Assembly (NCBI RefSeq): GCF_013201035.1
Contig: NZ_CP053707.1
Coordinates: 496,001 to 560,000, forward strand
DNA from: Arthrobacter sp. NEB 688
GTDB lineage: Bacteria; Actinomycetota; Actinomycetes; Actinomycetales; Dermatophilaceae
Length of the DNA stretch: 64,000 bases
Reading direction: 5' to 3'
Below the pieces are notes generated by a model. The model saw only the letters and a program-made list of their open reading frames with translations. It searched no databases and was not told where the DNA came from. Below are positions 1-8,841 of this stretch, one piece after another. Position numbers and translations under genes: made by a program. Numbering within the stretch: position 1 is the first letter of the stretch; every line of letters starts with the position of its first letter.

Positions 1-121
1 CGCCACCCACGAGCGCCGCGACGACGACGAACACCACCGCCACCGTGACGATGCGGCGGCGTCGCGGGCGTCGCGTGGCCTGCACGCGCTGGGCCCGGGC
101 CCTCCGGGTGGGCTCCGACAC
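1..121 (-). CDS. Small membrane-anchored protein, N-terminal fragment
   Basis: Only the first 40 codons are in the window; the gene runs off the left edge. Translation begins at a GTG whose upstream sequence on the minus strand carries an AAGGAG ribosome binding site about 6 nt away. The visible protein starts with a strongly basic stretch rich in Arg, followed by a run of Val/Ala/Phe that looks like the start of a transmembrane segment, so the N terminus is probably cytoplasmic with a single membrane anchor next. The family cannot be recognised from this piece. It is divergent from the penicillin-binding protein gene that follows. Confidence 0.6.
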   Translation of the reverse strand, partial: MSEPTRRARAQRVQATRRPRRRRIVTVAVVFVVVAALVGG

Positions 122-282
122 GATCTGCTCCTTCGGCGTCGCCGTGTCCGGGCGGTGGGCCGGGCGAAAGAGGACGGACGACCGTTCGAGTGTACGGACG
201 GCACCTGTGCGGAGGCTGGAAACGGGAGGAGCATCGCCCGGTCGGACCGGCGACCGTCGGGACCATCGGGTTGGATGGCCCC

Positions 283-2160
283 ATGACACGTCGCACGGGG
301 TGGGTGCTGGGAGTGGTGGTGGCGCTGGTCCTCGCCGCCGGTGGTGGCGCGTGGTGGGTCCTCGCGCGCGGCACCGCGCAGGACGACGCCGCGAGGGCGG
401 CCCTCGCCCGGTACGCGGCCGCCTGGGCCGGCAAGGACCTGAGCGCGGTGCCGTTCTCCGGCAGCGGCGCCCCCGCCGACTTCACCGCCGCCGTCGAGGG
501 GCTGGGGTCCGCGACGGTCAGCGCGCGGCCGGGGTCGCTGCGGCGCGACGGCGCAGCCGCGACCGCCTCGCTCGACGTCACCTGGACGCTGCCCGGCGAC
601 GTGCCCTGGCGCTACTCGACGCCCGTCCGGCTCCAGGAGCGCGACGGACGCTGGCTCGTCACCGGCCCGTCCGAGGGCTCGCCCTGGCACCCGGAGCTCG
701 CCGCCGGCGACCGGTTCTCCCTCGAGCGGACGGCCCCCGGCCGCGGTGACCTGCTCGACCGCGACGGCGAGCCGCTCATGCCGCAGGGCACCGTCTACCA
801 GGTGCAGCTCGACCCGGTCCGCGCCGACGCCGCGGGCGCCGCGGCGCTCGAGGAGGTCACCGGCGTGCGGGCCGGCTCGGTGGTCGAGGCGCTCGCGCAG
901 CGCACGAAGAGCGGCTCGCAGGCCCCCATCCCGGTCATCACCTACCGCGAGTCCGACTACCGCTCCCGCAAGGCGCGCCTCGACGCCATCACCGGGGTCA
1001 TCGCGCCGAGCGCGACCCAGCCGCTCGGGCGCACCCGCACCTTCGGCCAGCCCCTCCTCGGCACGGTCGGCGAGGTGACGGCCGAGGTCGTGCAGCAGAG
1101 CGACGGGCGCTACGTCGCCGGCGACCGCTCGGGCATCAGCGGCCTGCAGCGCCAGTACGACAGCGAGCTCGCCGGGCGCCCCGGGCTCACCGTCCGGGCC
1201 GGTGACACGAGCGTGCTCGAGGTCGCGCCGACCGACGGGGCCGACGTCTCGACCTCGCTCGACCCGTCCGTCCAGGAGGCGGCCGAGCAGGCCCTCGAGG
1301 AGTCGAGCCTCACGGTGCCCGGCGCCGTCGTCGCGGTCGACGTCCGCAGCGGCGAGGTGCTGGCCGCCGCGAGCTCGCCGAGCAACGGCTTCGACCGCGC
1401 GCTGACGGGCAAGTACCCCCCGGGCTCGACGTTCAAGATCGCCTCGACCTACGCCTACCTGACCCGCGGCATCACGACCCCGACGAGCACCGTCGCCTGC
1501 CCGAAGACCGTGACCGTCGACGGCCGCTCCTTCCGCAACTACGCCGGCGAGTCCATCCCCGGCGCGGTGCCCTTCGCGCAGGACTTCGCGCACTCGTGCA
1601 ACACCGCGTTCATCTCGCTCTCGCAGGAGCTCGGCACGACCGACCTCACGCAGGCGGCGAAGGCGCTCGGCATCGGGTCCGGCTGGGCCTCCTCGCTCGG
1701 CGTCGACGGCGCGTTCGACGGCAGCATCCCCGAGACGCGCAAGGGCACCGACCAGGCGGCGGCCGTCATCGGCCAGGCCCGCACCGAGGTCTCGCCGCTC
1801 GCCCTCGCCGTCATGTCGGGCAGCATCGCCCGGGGCACCTCCGTCGCACCGGTCCTCGTCCGGGGCGACTCGACGCCACGGCCCACCCCCCTCGACGGGC
1901 AGGCCGTCGCCCAGCTGCGGGCGATGATGGCCGAGGTCGTCTCGAGCGGCACCGCGACCACCCTGCGCGGCACGCCCGGCGGGACCGTCCGCGGCAAGAC
2001 CGGGACCGCCGACCACGGCGTCGACGAGAAGCCGTACACGTGGTTCACCGGGTACCAGGGCCAGGTCGCGTTCGCCGTCCTCGTCGAGGAGGGCGTGAGC
2101 GGCGGGCAGACCGCGGCGCCGGTCGCCAAGCGCTTCCTCACCGCCCTCGCCGACCGCTGA
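283..2160 (+). CDS. Class B penicillin-binding protein (MecA_N-type, transpeptidase)
   Basis: Membrane-anchored D,D-transpeptidase that cross-links peptidoglycan outside the cell. The 625-residue protein has one N-terminal transmembrane helix (about residues 5-27), then an NTF2-like MecA_N domain, a dimerisation domain (about 155-320) and a transpeptidase domain with all three active-site motifs: STFK (nucleophile Ser382), SCN (438-440) and KTG (572-574). I chose the ATG at 283 because an upstream in-frame start at 190 would add a non-conserved basic leader before the membrane helix. The ribosome binding site is weak, so leaderless or atypical initiation is possible. It ends convergently with cspA across a strong hairpin. 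MecA_N-type PBPs often have low beta-lactam affinity, but that is not shown here. Confidence 0.93.
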   Translation: MTRRTGWVLGVVVALVLAAGGGAWWVLARGTAQDDAARAALARYAAAWAGKDLSAVPFSGSGAPADFTAAVEGLGSATVSARPGSLRRDGAAATASLDVTWTLPGDVPWRYSTPVRLQERDGRWLVTGPSEGSPWHPELAAGDRFSLERTAPGRGDLLDRDGEPLMPQGTVYQVQLDPVRADAAGAAALEEVTGVRAGSVVEALAQRTKSGSQAPIPVITYRESDYRSRKARLDAITGVIAPSATQPLGRTRTFGQPLLGTVGEVTAEVVQQSDGRYVAGDRSGISGLQRQYDSELAGRPGLTVRAGDTSVLEVAPTDGADVSTSLDPSVQEAAEQALEESSLTVPGAVVAVDVRSGEVLAAASSPSNGFDRALTGKYPPGSTFKIASTYAYLTRGITTPTSTVACPKTVTVDGRSFRNYAGESIPGAVPFAQDFAHSCNTAFISLSQELGTTDLTQAAKALGIGSGWASSLGVDGAFDGSIPETRKGTDQAAAVIGQARTEVSPLALAVMSGSIARGTSVAPVLVRGDSTPRPTPLDGQAVAQLRAMMAEVVSSGTATTLRGTPGGTVRGKTGTADHGVDEKPYTWFTGYQGQVAFAVLVEEGVSGGQTAAPVAKRFLTALADR

Positions 2161-2199
2161 CGCCGGCCGGCCCCGGACATCGACCGGGCCCCTGACGCC

Positions 2200-2234
2200 G
2201 ACGACCCCGCCCGGTGCACCCGGGCGGGGTCGTC
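2200..2234. terminator. Bidirectional intrinsic terminator
   Basis: Perfect 15-bp inverted repeat (arms 2200-2214 and 2220-2234, 5-nt loop) between the convergent PBP and cold-shock genes. There is no long T tract, as is usual in very GC-rich actinobacteria. Confidence 0.8.
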
Positions 2235-2255
2235 GTCAGTCGGAGGAGACCGGCG

Positions 2256-2459
2256 TCAGATCGGTCGGACCTGCTCGGCCTGCGGGCCCTTGGGGCCCTG
2301 GGTGACCTCGTACTCGACCTTCTGGTTCTCGTCCAGGCTGCGGTAGCCCTGGCTGTCGATGGCGGAGTAGTGAACGAACACGTCGGGGCCGCCACCGTCC
2401 TGGGCGATGAAACCAAAGCCCTTCTCGGCGTTGAACCACTTCACGGTGCCCTGTGCCAT
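2256..2459 (-). CDS. cspA: Cold-shock protein, CspA family
   Basis: A 67-residue single-domain OB-fold protein that binds single-stranded RNA and DNA and acts as an RNA chaperone in the cytoplasm. The RNP1 motif KGFGFI (residues 14-19) and RNP2 motif VFVHY are intact, and length and sequence match actinobacterial CspA closely. A roughly 200-nt stretch without genes lies upstream (2460-2663); long 5' leaders are typical of csp genes and often carry cold-responsive control, but no specific structure was established here. It terminates at the hairpin shared with the PBP gene. Confidence 0.97.
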   Translation of the reverse strand: MAQGTVKWFNAEKGFGFIAQDGGGPDVFVHYSAIDSQGYRSLDENQKVEYEVTQGPKGPQAEQVRPI

Positions 2460-2663
2460 GTGCGGGGTACGTCCTTTTCCTGTGTGTCACTCGCCCGGCA
2501 CACTGCGCACCGGCCGTGGATGCGACTCCAGCCCCCTGTGGCGCGAGGGTAGTTCGACCTTCGAGGTACTGCTGTTGCTGCAACCGGCCACGAAACTAGC
2601 AGAGACCGCCACGTCGCGCCGGGTCCGCGACGGCCGCGTCCACGGAGCGGGCGAGCCTCCCGC

Positions 2664-3056
2664 TCAGCCCCGCCGGAAGCGGCTGACGAGGACGTCGCAG
2701 TCGGCCTCGACGAGCAGCCGGACGGCCGTCCCGCCGCCCGAGCGCGACCGGGTGCCGTCGCGCAGCCCGACGACGAGCAGCCGCGCGTCGCAGCTGCGGA
2801 CCGCCTCGAGCAGCTCGTCCGCGGGCGCGAGGCCCCGGGAGGGCTGGCGCACCTCCACGGGCACGCCCCGGGCGACGAGCCCGGCGCACATCGACTCGAT
2901 GTCGCCCCGCTGCGCGCGACCGACCCCGCGCGGGTCGGCGTCCGCCCCGGCGTTGACGACGACGAGGGGCTCGGCGTGCCGCTCGGCCTCGGCGAGCGCG
3001 ACCTCGAGGGCGGCGAGGCCATCGCTGCGGGGGACGTACCCGACGACGATCGTCAT
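2664..3056 (-). CDS. Universal stress protein (UspA family)
   Basis: A 130-residue single-domain protein that begins with the typical first strand of Usp proteins (MTIVVGYVPRSDG) and ends with the family's last strand around ADCDVLVSRF. The nucleotide-binding loop region after VVGLRDGTRS is partly conserved, so ATP binding is possible but not assured. The start is the ATG at 3056, preceded by a strong GGAGG about 8 nt upstream; an open frame extends to 3209 but lacks comparable signals. It is probably a cytoplasmic stress modulator. It stands alone between cspA and the sugar ABC operon. Confidence 0.8.
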   Translation of the reverse strand: MTIVVGYVPRSDGLAALEVALAEAERHAEPLVVVNAGADADPRGVGRAQRGDIESMCAGLVARGVPVEVRQPSRGLAPADELLEAVRSCDARLLVVGLRDGTRSRSGGGTAVRLLVEADCDVLVSRFRRG

Positions 3057-3269
3057 CGTGGGTTCACCTCCGCGAGAGCGCGACCGGACGCACGCCGGAC
3101 GGCGCCCGGCGGCAGGTGGGGGCCCGGCCCGTGCCGGCGTGCCGCGGCCGGGGTGGTGTCCGGCACCACGACGACCCGGCTCGTGCGGGCACTGCGGGGT
3201 CAGGGGCAACGGGTGCCCCCGGGGCGTGGCGCCGCACCTGTTGACAGGTGCAGGTGCGGCGCCACGGGA

Positions 3270-4103
3270 TCAGGACGGGGTGAGCGTCTTGGCGCCGGTC
3301 ATGATCGCGACGCCCTCTCCCATGTCGTGCGACTGCGGGGTGATGACGCCCGCGCAGCCCCCGAGCCGCTGGATGTGGATGCGGTCGGCGACGTCCCACA
3401 CGTGCGGCATGTTGTGGCTGATGAGGATGACCGCGAGACCGTTGTCGCGCAGCTGCTTCACCATGTCGAGGACCATCCCCGACTCCTTGACGCCGAGCGC
3501 GGCCGTGGGCTCGTCGAGGACGACGACCTTCGACCCGAACGCTGCGGCCCGGGCGACGGCGACTGCCTGACGCTGCCCACCGGAGAGCGTCTCGACCGCC
3601 TGGCTCATGTTCTGGATCGTCTGGATGCCGAGGCCCTGGACGGACTCGCCGGCCCGCTTCTCCATGCCGCCCTTGTCGAGCATCCGGAACACCGAGCCGA
3701 GGACGCCCTTGCGACGCTCCTCGCGACCCAGGTACAGGTTGCTCGCGATGTCGAGGGCGGGGATGACGGCGAGCTGCTGGTACACCGTCTCGATGCCCGC
3801 GTCCCGCGCGTCCTGCGGCCGCCGGAAGGCGACCTCCTTGCCGTCGAGCCGCAGCTGGCCGGAGTCCGGCAGGTACGCCCCGGTGAGGCACTTGATGAGC
3901 GTCGACTTGCCGGCGCCGTTGTCGCCGATGACCGCGAGCACCTCGCCCCGGTAGAGGTCGAGGCTCACCCCGTCGAGGCCGACGACGCGCCCGAAGGTGA
4001 TGACGAGGTCGCGCGCCGAGAGGATCGGGTCCGCCTCGTAGATGTGCCGCTTGGCCTCGGGGAGGTGGTCGACCGTCAGGGGCAGCTTGTCGATGGTGCT
4101 CAT
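3270..4103 (-). CDS. Sugar ABC transporter ATP-binding protein (FrcA-like, single NBD)
   Basis: A 277-residue ATPase powering a CUT2-type monosaccharide importer at the inner face of the membrane. It has Walker A GDNGAGKST (60-68), Q-loop near 109, signature LSGGQ (173-177), Walker B with DEP (197-199) and H-loop His230. Most CUT2 ATPases are fused double-NBD proteins of about 500 residues; this one has a single NBD, as in the fructose transporter protein FrcA. The start overlaps the permease stop in an ATGA arrangement, so the genes are probably translationally coupled. Substrate assignment to fructose is inference from family resemblance. Confidence 0.9.
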   Translation of the reverse strand: MSTIDKLPLTVDHLPEAKRHIYEADPILSARDLVITFGRVVGLDGVSLDLYRGEVLAVIGDNGAGKSTLIKCLTGAYLPDSGQLRLDGKEVAFRRPQDARDAGIETVYQQLAVIPALDIASNLYLGREERRKGVLGSVFRMLDKGGMEKRAGESVQGLGIQTIQNMSQAVETLSGGQRQAVAVARAAAFGSKVVVLDEPTAALGVKESGMVLDMVKQLRDNGLAVILISHNMPHVWDVADRIHIQRLGGCAGVITPQSHDMGEGVAIMTGAKTLTPS

Positions 4104-5122
4104 GCCTTGACCTTCCGGATCCACTGGTCGATGGCGACCGCGAGGATGACGAGGACGCCGGTCGCGAGGTAGCGCCACTGCTGGTTGACGCCGAGCTGCG
4201 AGAGCCCGAACGAGAACGCCTGGACGATGAGCGCGCCGATGAGGGTGCCGATGAGCCGGCCCCGCCCGCCGAACAGGCTCGTGCCGCCGATGACGACCGC
4301 GGTGATCGACGCGAGGTTCGCGTCCGGCACCGCGTTCGGGGTGGCGGCGCCCGCCCGGCCGATGAGGATCCACGCCGCGAGGCCGTAGATGAGACCGGCC
4401 ACGGTGTAGACGCCGAGGAGGATGCGGCGGCTCGGGACACCGGAGAGCCGCGAGGACTCGGCGTCGTCACCGACGGCGTAGACGTAGCGCCCCCAGGCGG
4501 TCTGCGACAGCACGAAGGCCATCACCGCGTAGATGAGGACGACGACGACGATCCCCCAGGTGAGCCGGAAGGACCCGATCCCGAAGCCCTCACCGAGGAA
4601 GTTGAGGATCCGCGGCAGGTGCTCGGCCTGGATGCTCTCGCCTCCCGAGTAGAGCAGCGCGATGGCCGTGAAGATGCTCAGGGTGCCGAGGGTGACGATG
4701 AACGGCGGCAGGTTGATCCGCGTCACGAGCAGGCCGTTGAGCAGGCCGGCGAGCGTGGCGAGGGCCACCCCGATGAGCAGGGCGAGCAGGCCGGGCATCC
4801 CGCCGTCACGGGCGAGGGAGGCCATGACCATCATCGAGAGCACCATGATCGCGCCGACCGAGAGGTCGATGCCCGCGGTGAGGATGACGATGGTCTGGCC
4901 GACCGCCAGCGCGGCGACGACCGCGGTCTGCTGCAGGAGGATCCCCATCGAGCTCGGCGTGAAGAACGTCGGGGTCGCGATGAAGAAGGCGAGGAACGCC
5001 ACGAACAGCAGGAACAGCGGACTGAGCCAGGGCCGCTTGTGCAGGAGGTTCTGCACCCGCTGGAGGGGCGACTGCTGCCGCCGAGCGAACTCGGCGGCAG
5101 CAGAACCGGTGGTGGAGCTCAT
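4100..5122 (-). CDS. Sugar ABC transporter permease (FrcC/RbsC-like)
   Basis: A 340-residue integral membrane permease of the BPD_transp_2 (ribose/fructose) class. It has a basic cytoplasmic N terminus, then roughly 8-10 hydrophobic helices, and the family's conserved stretch AGIDLSVGAIMVLS together with GGTSLFGGRG near the C terminus, which contacts the ATPase. The ATG at 5122 lies 2 nt after the stop of the binding-protein gene, and the stop overlaps the ATPase start. It is the middle gene of the binding protein-permease-ATPase operon. Confidence 0.94.
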   Translation of the reverse strand: MSSTTGSAAAEFARRQQSPLQRVQNLLHKRPWLSPLFLLFVAFLAFFIATPTFFTPSSMGILLQQTAVVAALAVGQTIVILTAGIDLSVGAIMVLSMMVMASLARDGGMPGLLALLIGVALATLAGLLNGLLVTRINLPPFIVTLGTLSIFTAIALLYSGGESIQAEHLPRILNFLGEGFGIGSFRLTWGIVVVVLIYAVMAFVLSQTAWGRYVYAVGDDAESSRLSGVPSRRILLGVYTVAGLIYGLAAWILIGRAGAATPNAVPDANLASITAVVIGGTSLFGGRGRLIGTLIGALIVQAFSFGLSQLGVNQQWRYLATGVLVILAVAIDQWIRKVKA

Positions 5123-5124
5123 GC

Positions 5125-6231
5125 TCAGTTGCCCCAGCAGATCTCGGAGCCCTTGGTGGAGTCGATGCTCTCGACGCCGTCCACGGGCTTGTCGGTGACC
5201 AGCGCGACGCCGGTGTCGAAGAAGTCGAGGCCCTCGGTGGTCTTCGGCTTCTCGCCGCCGCGGGCGATCTTGGCGATCGCCTCCATGCCGAGGGTCGCCA
5301 TCTTCAGCGGGTACTGCTGGGCGGTGGCGCCGATGACGCCCTCCTTGACGGAGTTGACGCCGGCGCAGCCACCGTCGACGGAGACGATCGTCGCCTGGGT
5401 GCCGGCCGCCTTGAGGGCGGCGTTGGCGCCGACGGCGGCGGGCTCGTTGATCGTGTAGACGAGGTTGATGGCCGGGTTCTTCGCGAGGCACTTCTCCATC
5501 GCGGTGCGGCCGCCGTCCTCGGCGCCGTTGCTGGCCTCGTTGCAGACGATCGTGTAGTCGCCGCCCTTGCCACCGGTGTACGTGCCGGTGGCGGCCTCGT
5601 CGCCGTTCTTCTTGCCGTCGGCGACGTCGATGCCCATGCCCTCGAGGAAGCCCTGGTCGCGGTTGTAGTCGACCGAGACGATCTTGTCGTCGAAGAGGTC
5701 GAGCAGCGCGATGACGGCGGGCTTGCCGTCGAGCGTGGCCGCGGCCCACTCGCCGTCGAGCTTGCCGGCCGAGCGGTTGTCGGTGGCGAAGGTGATGTCG
5801 ACGGTGTCGGCCGGGTCCGGCGGGGTGTCGAGGGCGATGACGTAGAGGCCGGCGTCGCGGGCCTTCTTGATCGCCGCGTTGACGCCGGTGGACATCGGCG
5901 TGATGAGGATGCCCTTGTCGCCGCGGGCGATCGCGTCCTCGATGGCCGTGATCTGGCCCTGGTCGTCGCCCTCCTGCTTGCCGGAGGCGACGGTGAGCTT
6001 GACGTTGTTCTTGCCGGCGTCGGCCTGCGCGCCCTTCTGCATGGCGACGAAGAACGGGTTGGTGGAGTCCTTGGTGATGAGGGTGACGCCGACGGCGGCC
6101 TCTCCACCGGAGCCGGTGTCGGCGGTGCTGCCGCGGTTGCACGCGGTGCTGGTGAGGGCGAGGCCGACGATCGCGGCCGAGACGACGGCGCGACGGGCGG
6201 TGCGCGTCGTGGGGATCTGACGGAGCTGCAT
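5125..6231 (-). CDS. Sugar ABC transporter substrate-binding lipoprotein (FrcB-like)
   Basis: A 368-residue extracytoplasmic sugar-binding protein (Peripla_BP_4 class). A basic, then hydrophobic signal sequence ends in a lipobox (STAC, Cys31), so it should be lipid-anchored to the outer face of the membrane. The mature part has typical features such as [15 protein letters not shown] and the DTPPDP and ATDNRSAGK segments of two-lobed monosaccharide binders, closest in feel to FrcB. It is the first gene of the operon. A palindromic LacI operator lies about 50 nt upstream of its start, implying repression when the sugar is absent. Confidence 0.93.
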   Translation of the reverse strand: MQLRQIPTTRTARRAVVSAAIVGLALTSTACNRGSTADTGSGGEAAVGVTLITKDSTNPFFVAMQKGAQADAGKNNVKLTVASGKQEGDDQGQITAIEDAIARGDKGILITPMSTGVNAAIKKARDAGLYVIALDTPPDPADTVDITFATDNRSAGKLDGEWAAATLDGKPAVIALLDLFDDKIVSVDYNRDQGFLEGMGIDVADGKKNGDEAATGTYTGGKGGDYTIVCNEASNGAEDGGRTAMEKCLAKNPAINLVYTINEPAAVGANAALKAAGTQATIVSVDGGCAGVNSVKEGVIGATAQQYPLKMATLGMEAIAKIARGGEKPKTTEGLDFFDTGVALVTDKPVDGVESIDSTKGSEICWGN

Positions 6232-6281
6232 GTCCGTGACTCTCCTTTGAGTACTGGGCTGGACCGAACGACGCTGCCTCG

Positions 6282-6295
6282 TGACAACGTTGTCA
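6282..6295. promoter_or_regulatory. LacI-type operator 1
   Basis: Perfect 14-bp palindrome TGACAACGTTGTCA with the central CG typical of LacI-family sites. It lies between the divergent ABC operon and the lacI-type gene, about 50 nt from the binding-protein start. Confidence 0.75.
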
Positions 6296-6353
6296 GGGCA
6301 TAGTTGTACCGTCTGCTTGCGCTCAGGTCAAGAGATGGGTTACACCTTGTGAC

Positions 6354-7397
6354 ATGGCCGTGACATCGTTGTCAGGAGAGAGTCGCCCGAGGGCGACCAT
6401 GCGGGACGTCGCGGCCCTGGCGGGGGTGAGCCTCAAGACCGTCTCCCGCGTCGTCAACGAGGAGGCCGGCGTCTCGGCCGACGTCCGCGAGCGCGTGACC
6501 GCCGCCGTGCAGCGCCTCGACTACCGGCCCAACCTCGCCGCGAGCAACCTGCGCCGCACCGGGGCCCGCTCCGGCCTCATCGGCGCGCTCGTCCAGGACG
6601 TCTCGAACTCGTTCTCCGCCGGGCTGCTCCGCTCCCTCGAGGACGCGGCCCGCGCCCACCGCACCGGCGTGCTGGCGGCCAGCCTCGACGAGGGGGCCCA
6701 GCGCGAGCAGGAGCTCGTCCACGACCTCGTGACCCGACGGGTCGACGGCCTCGTCCTCATGCCGGCGAGCGAGCGGCAGGACTACCTCGTCGCCGAGCTG
6801 CGCACCGGCACACCGGCGGTCTTCGTCGACCGGCCCCCGCGCGGCGTCGACGTCGACTCGGTCGTCGTCGACAACCTCCTCGGCGGGCGGATGGCCGCCG
6901 AGCACCTCCTCGACCAGGGGCACCGCCGCATCGCCGCGCTCTTCCACCTGCCGACGCTCACGACGGCCCAGCAGCGCCGCGAGGGCTTCACGGCGGCGCA
7001 CACCGACCGCGGGCTGCGCCCCGACCCGCGGCTCGTCGTCGACGGCATCACCTCCACCGACGAGGCGAGCGAGGTCGTCCACCGGCTGCTCGACCTCGAC
7101 TCCCCACCGACGGCCGTCTTCGCCGGGCGCAACATCCTCGCCTCCGGGGCCGTGCGGGCGCTGCGCGAGCGGGGGGTGCACCACGAGGTCGCCCTCGTCG
7201 GCTTCGACGACTTCCCGCTGGCCGACCTCCTCGACCCGCCGCTGACCGTCGTCCGCCAGGACGTGACGAAGATCGGCCGGCTCGTCGCCGAGCGGCTCTT
7301 CGCCCGCATCGGGGGCGACACCTCGGCGCCGCAGCACCTCGTCGTCGACCCGACGCTCGTCCGGCGCGGGTCGGGCGAGATCCTTCCGCGCGCCTGA
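6354..7397 (+). CDS. LacI-family transcriptional regulator
   Basis: A 347-residue repressor with an N-terminal helix-turn-helix (TMRDVAALAGVSLKTVSRV, about residues 15-33), the hinge helix region (NLAASNLRR) and a periplasmic-binding-protein-like effector domain. It is divergent from the sugar ABC operon, so it most likely represses that operon and responds to its sugar. The start is uncertain: ATG 6354, GTG 6360 and ATG 6399 are all possible. A second operator copy (6361-6374) would lie within the first codons if 6354 is used, which favours autoregulation and perhaps a leaderless transcript. No strong ribosome binding site precedes any of the three. Confidence 0.93.
   Translation: MAVTSLSGESRPRATMRDVAALAGVSLKTVSRVVNEEAGVSADVRERVTAAVQRLDYRPNLAASNLRRTGARSGLIGALVQDVSNSFSAGLLRSLEDAARAHRTGVLAASLDEGAQREQELVHDLVTRRVDGLVLMPASERQDYLVAELRTGTPAVFVDRPPRGVDVDSVVVDNLLGGRMAAEHLLDQGHRRIAALFHLPTLTTAQQRREGFTAAHTDRGLRPDPRLVVDGITSTDEASEVVHRLLDLDSPPTAVFAGRNILASGAVRALRERGVHHEVALVGFDDFPLADLLDPPLTVVRQDVTKIGRLVAERLFARIGGDTSAPQHLVVDPTLVRRGSGEILPRA
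6361..6374. promoter_or_regulatory. LacI-type operator 2 (over the regulator's start)
   Basis: TGACATCGTTGTCA, one mismatch from the perfect palindrome at 6282-6295. The 79-nt centre-to-centre spacing could permit looping between the two sites. Confidence 0.65.
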
Positions 7398-7427
7398 GGT
7401 CCGTTCCGGCACAGCAGCACTCGGGAG

Positions 7428-7844
7428 TCACAGCTCCTTGCGCAGATGGACGTCCGCGACGCCGCGCGTCGGCACGTCCTCCCACCGGAAGAGCTCGCGA
7501 TAGCCGGCACGCTCGTAGAAGGCGGGCGCCTGGAACGTGAACGACGTGACGAACACGTGCGCGCAGCCGCGCCGGCGCGCCTCGTCCTCGAAGGCCTCGA
7601 GCAGGCGCCGGCCGACGCCCGTGGCGCGCTGGTCCTCGCGCACCCACGTCATCCCGATGCCCGCCGCGACGCCCCAGGTCCACCCGGACACCCCGGCCAC
7701 CAGCTCGCCGTCGTCGTCCGTGGCCCGCACGGTCAGCTCCTCCGCCGGAGCCAGCCCCGGTGTCGCGGACGCGTTCACGCGGTCGAGCTCGTCGGAGAGC
7801 CGCTGGTCGAGCTCGGTGTCGGACGTCCCGGTCGTCAGGCGCAT
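7428..7844 (-). CDS. GNAT-family N-acetyltransferase
   Basis: A 138-residue single-domain acetyltransferase using acetyl-CoA. The acetyl-CoA pyrophosphate-binding motif is visible as REDQRATGVGRRLLEAFE (about residues 72-89), followed by motif B with FYERAGYRELFRW near the C terminus. The substrate cannot be predicted. It ends convergently with the lacI-type gene, with about 30 nt between the stops. The upstream DUF1206 gene lies on the same strand about 30 nt away, so they may be cotranscribed. Confidence 0.88.
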   Translation of the reverse strand: MRLTTGTSDTELDQRLSDELDRVNASATPGLAPAEELTVRATDDDGELVAGVSGWTWGVAAGIGMTWVREDQRATGVGRRLLEAFEDEARRRGCAHVFVTSFTFQAPAFYERAGYRELFRWEDVPTRGVADVHLRKEL

Positions 7845-7875
7845 CCGACCATCCTCGCCGATGCCCGGGCCGCAG

Positions 7876-8841
7876 TCAGCGCAGCAGGTGGCGGGCGCGC
7901 GTCATCAGGTAGACGCCGAACGCGACGAGCCCCAGCGACACGACCGCGAGCGCGTACCGGCCCGCGGGGACGTCCTGGAGGAAGCGCAGCGCCCCGTCGA
8001 TGCCGGTCGAGGCGCTGACGTCGTGCGTCCACGCGGCGATGACGAACAGCAGCCCGACGATGCCGAACGCGACCCCGCGCGCGACGAACCCGACGATGCC
8101 GACGAGCACGAGCGCCCGGCCGGGGCGGCGGGCGAGGTCGACGAGGAAGTCGCGCGTCAGGCCCGACCAGATGCTGAAGACCCCCACGCCGGCGACGGCG
8201 ATCCCGGCGCCGACGACGAGCAGGACGCCGCCGGGCAGGGCGAGCAGGGTGCGCGTGATGCCGACCGTCGAGTCCCGGCTCGTCTGGCCGGCGCCGATCG
8301 CGAAGGCGGCGGCCGCCCACGCCACCGTCGCGTAGGCGATGCCGTCGGCCGCGTGCTCGAGCCGCTTGAGGCGCGTGTGGCAGTGGCGGCCGGTGATGGC
8401 CCGGGCGAGGTTCCAGACGGTGACGACCGCGAAGCCGACGAACCCGACCCAGAGGACGGCCCGCCCGCCGAGCGAGGTCGCGATCGAGGTGAGCGCGCCC
8501 GACTCGTCGGCGGTGCTGCGGCTGTGCCCGAGCCAGACGATCTGCAGGCCGGCCCAGCCCATCGCGGCGTGGAGGAGCCCGTCGAGGAAGAAGCCCAGCC
8601 GCGCACCGGTGCTCACCGCGGCGTGCGTCTCGGCGACCTCGGCCGCCTGCGCGGTCGCCTCGGCCACCTGGTGCGCCGTCTCCGCGACCGCCTCGGTGGC
8701 GTCGTGCGCGGCGTCCATCGCCCCCTGGGCCGCGTCGACCACGGGCGCCGCGAGGTCGGCCGCCGCCTCGCGGACCTGATCGAGCGGCCCTGCGTCGTCG
8801 GGCACGGGGGTGGCGGCGCTCGGGGGTGGGGTGGTGCTCAC
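7876..8841 (-). CDS. DUF1206 membrane protein
   Basis: A 321-residue membrane protein of the DUF1206 family. After an Ala/Val/Glu-rich, probably coiled-coil N terminus (residues 15-75), the protein shows three similar two-helix units giving about six transmembrane segments, which is the family's usual architecture. The molecular role of DUF1206 is unknown. I chose the GTG at 8841 because it overlaps the TGA of the upstream cupin gene in a GTGA arrangement that implies translational coupling; the open frame continues further but only through repeat DNA. Confidence 0.88.
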   Translation of the reverse strand: MSTTPPPSAATPVPDDAGPLDQVREAAADLAAPVVDAAQGAMDAAHDATEAVAETAHQVAEATAQAAEVAETHAAVSTGARLGFFLDGLLHAAMGWAGLQIVWLGHSRSTADESGALTSIATSLGGRAVLWVGFVGFAVVTVWNLARAITGRHCHTRLKRLEHAADGIAYATVAWAAAAFAIGAGQTSRDSTVGITRTLLALPGGVLLVVGAGIAVAGVGVFSIWSGLTRDFLVDLARRPGRALVLVGIVGFVARGVAFGIVGLLFVIAAWTHDVSASTGIDGALRFLQDVPAGRYALAVVSLGLVAFGVYLMTRARHLLR

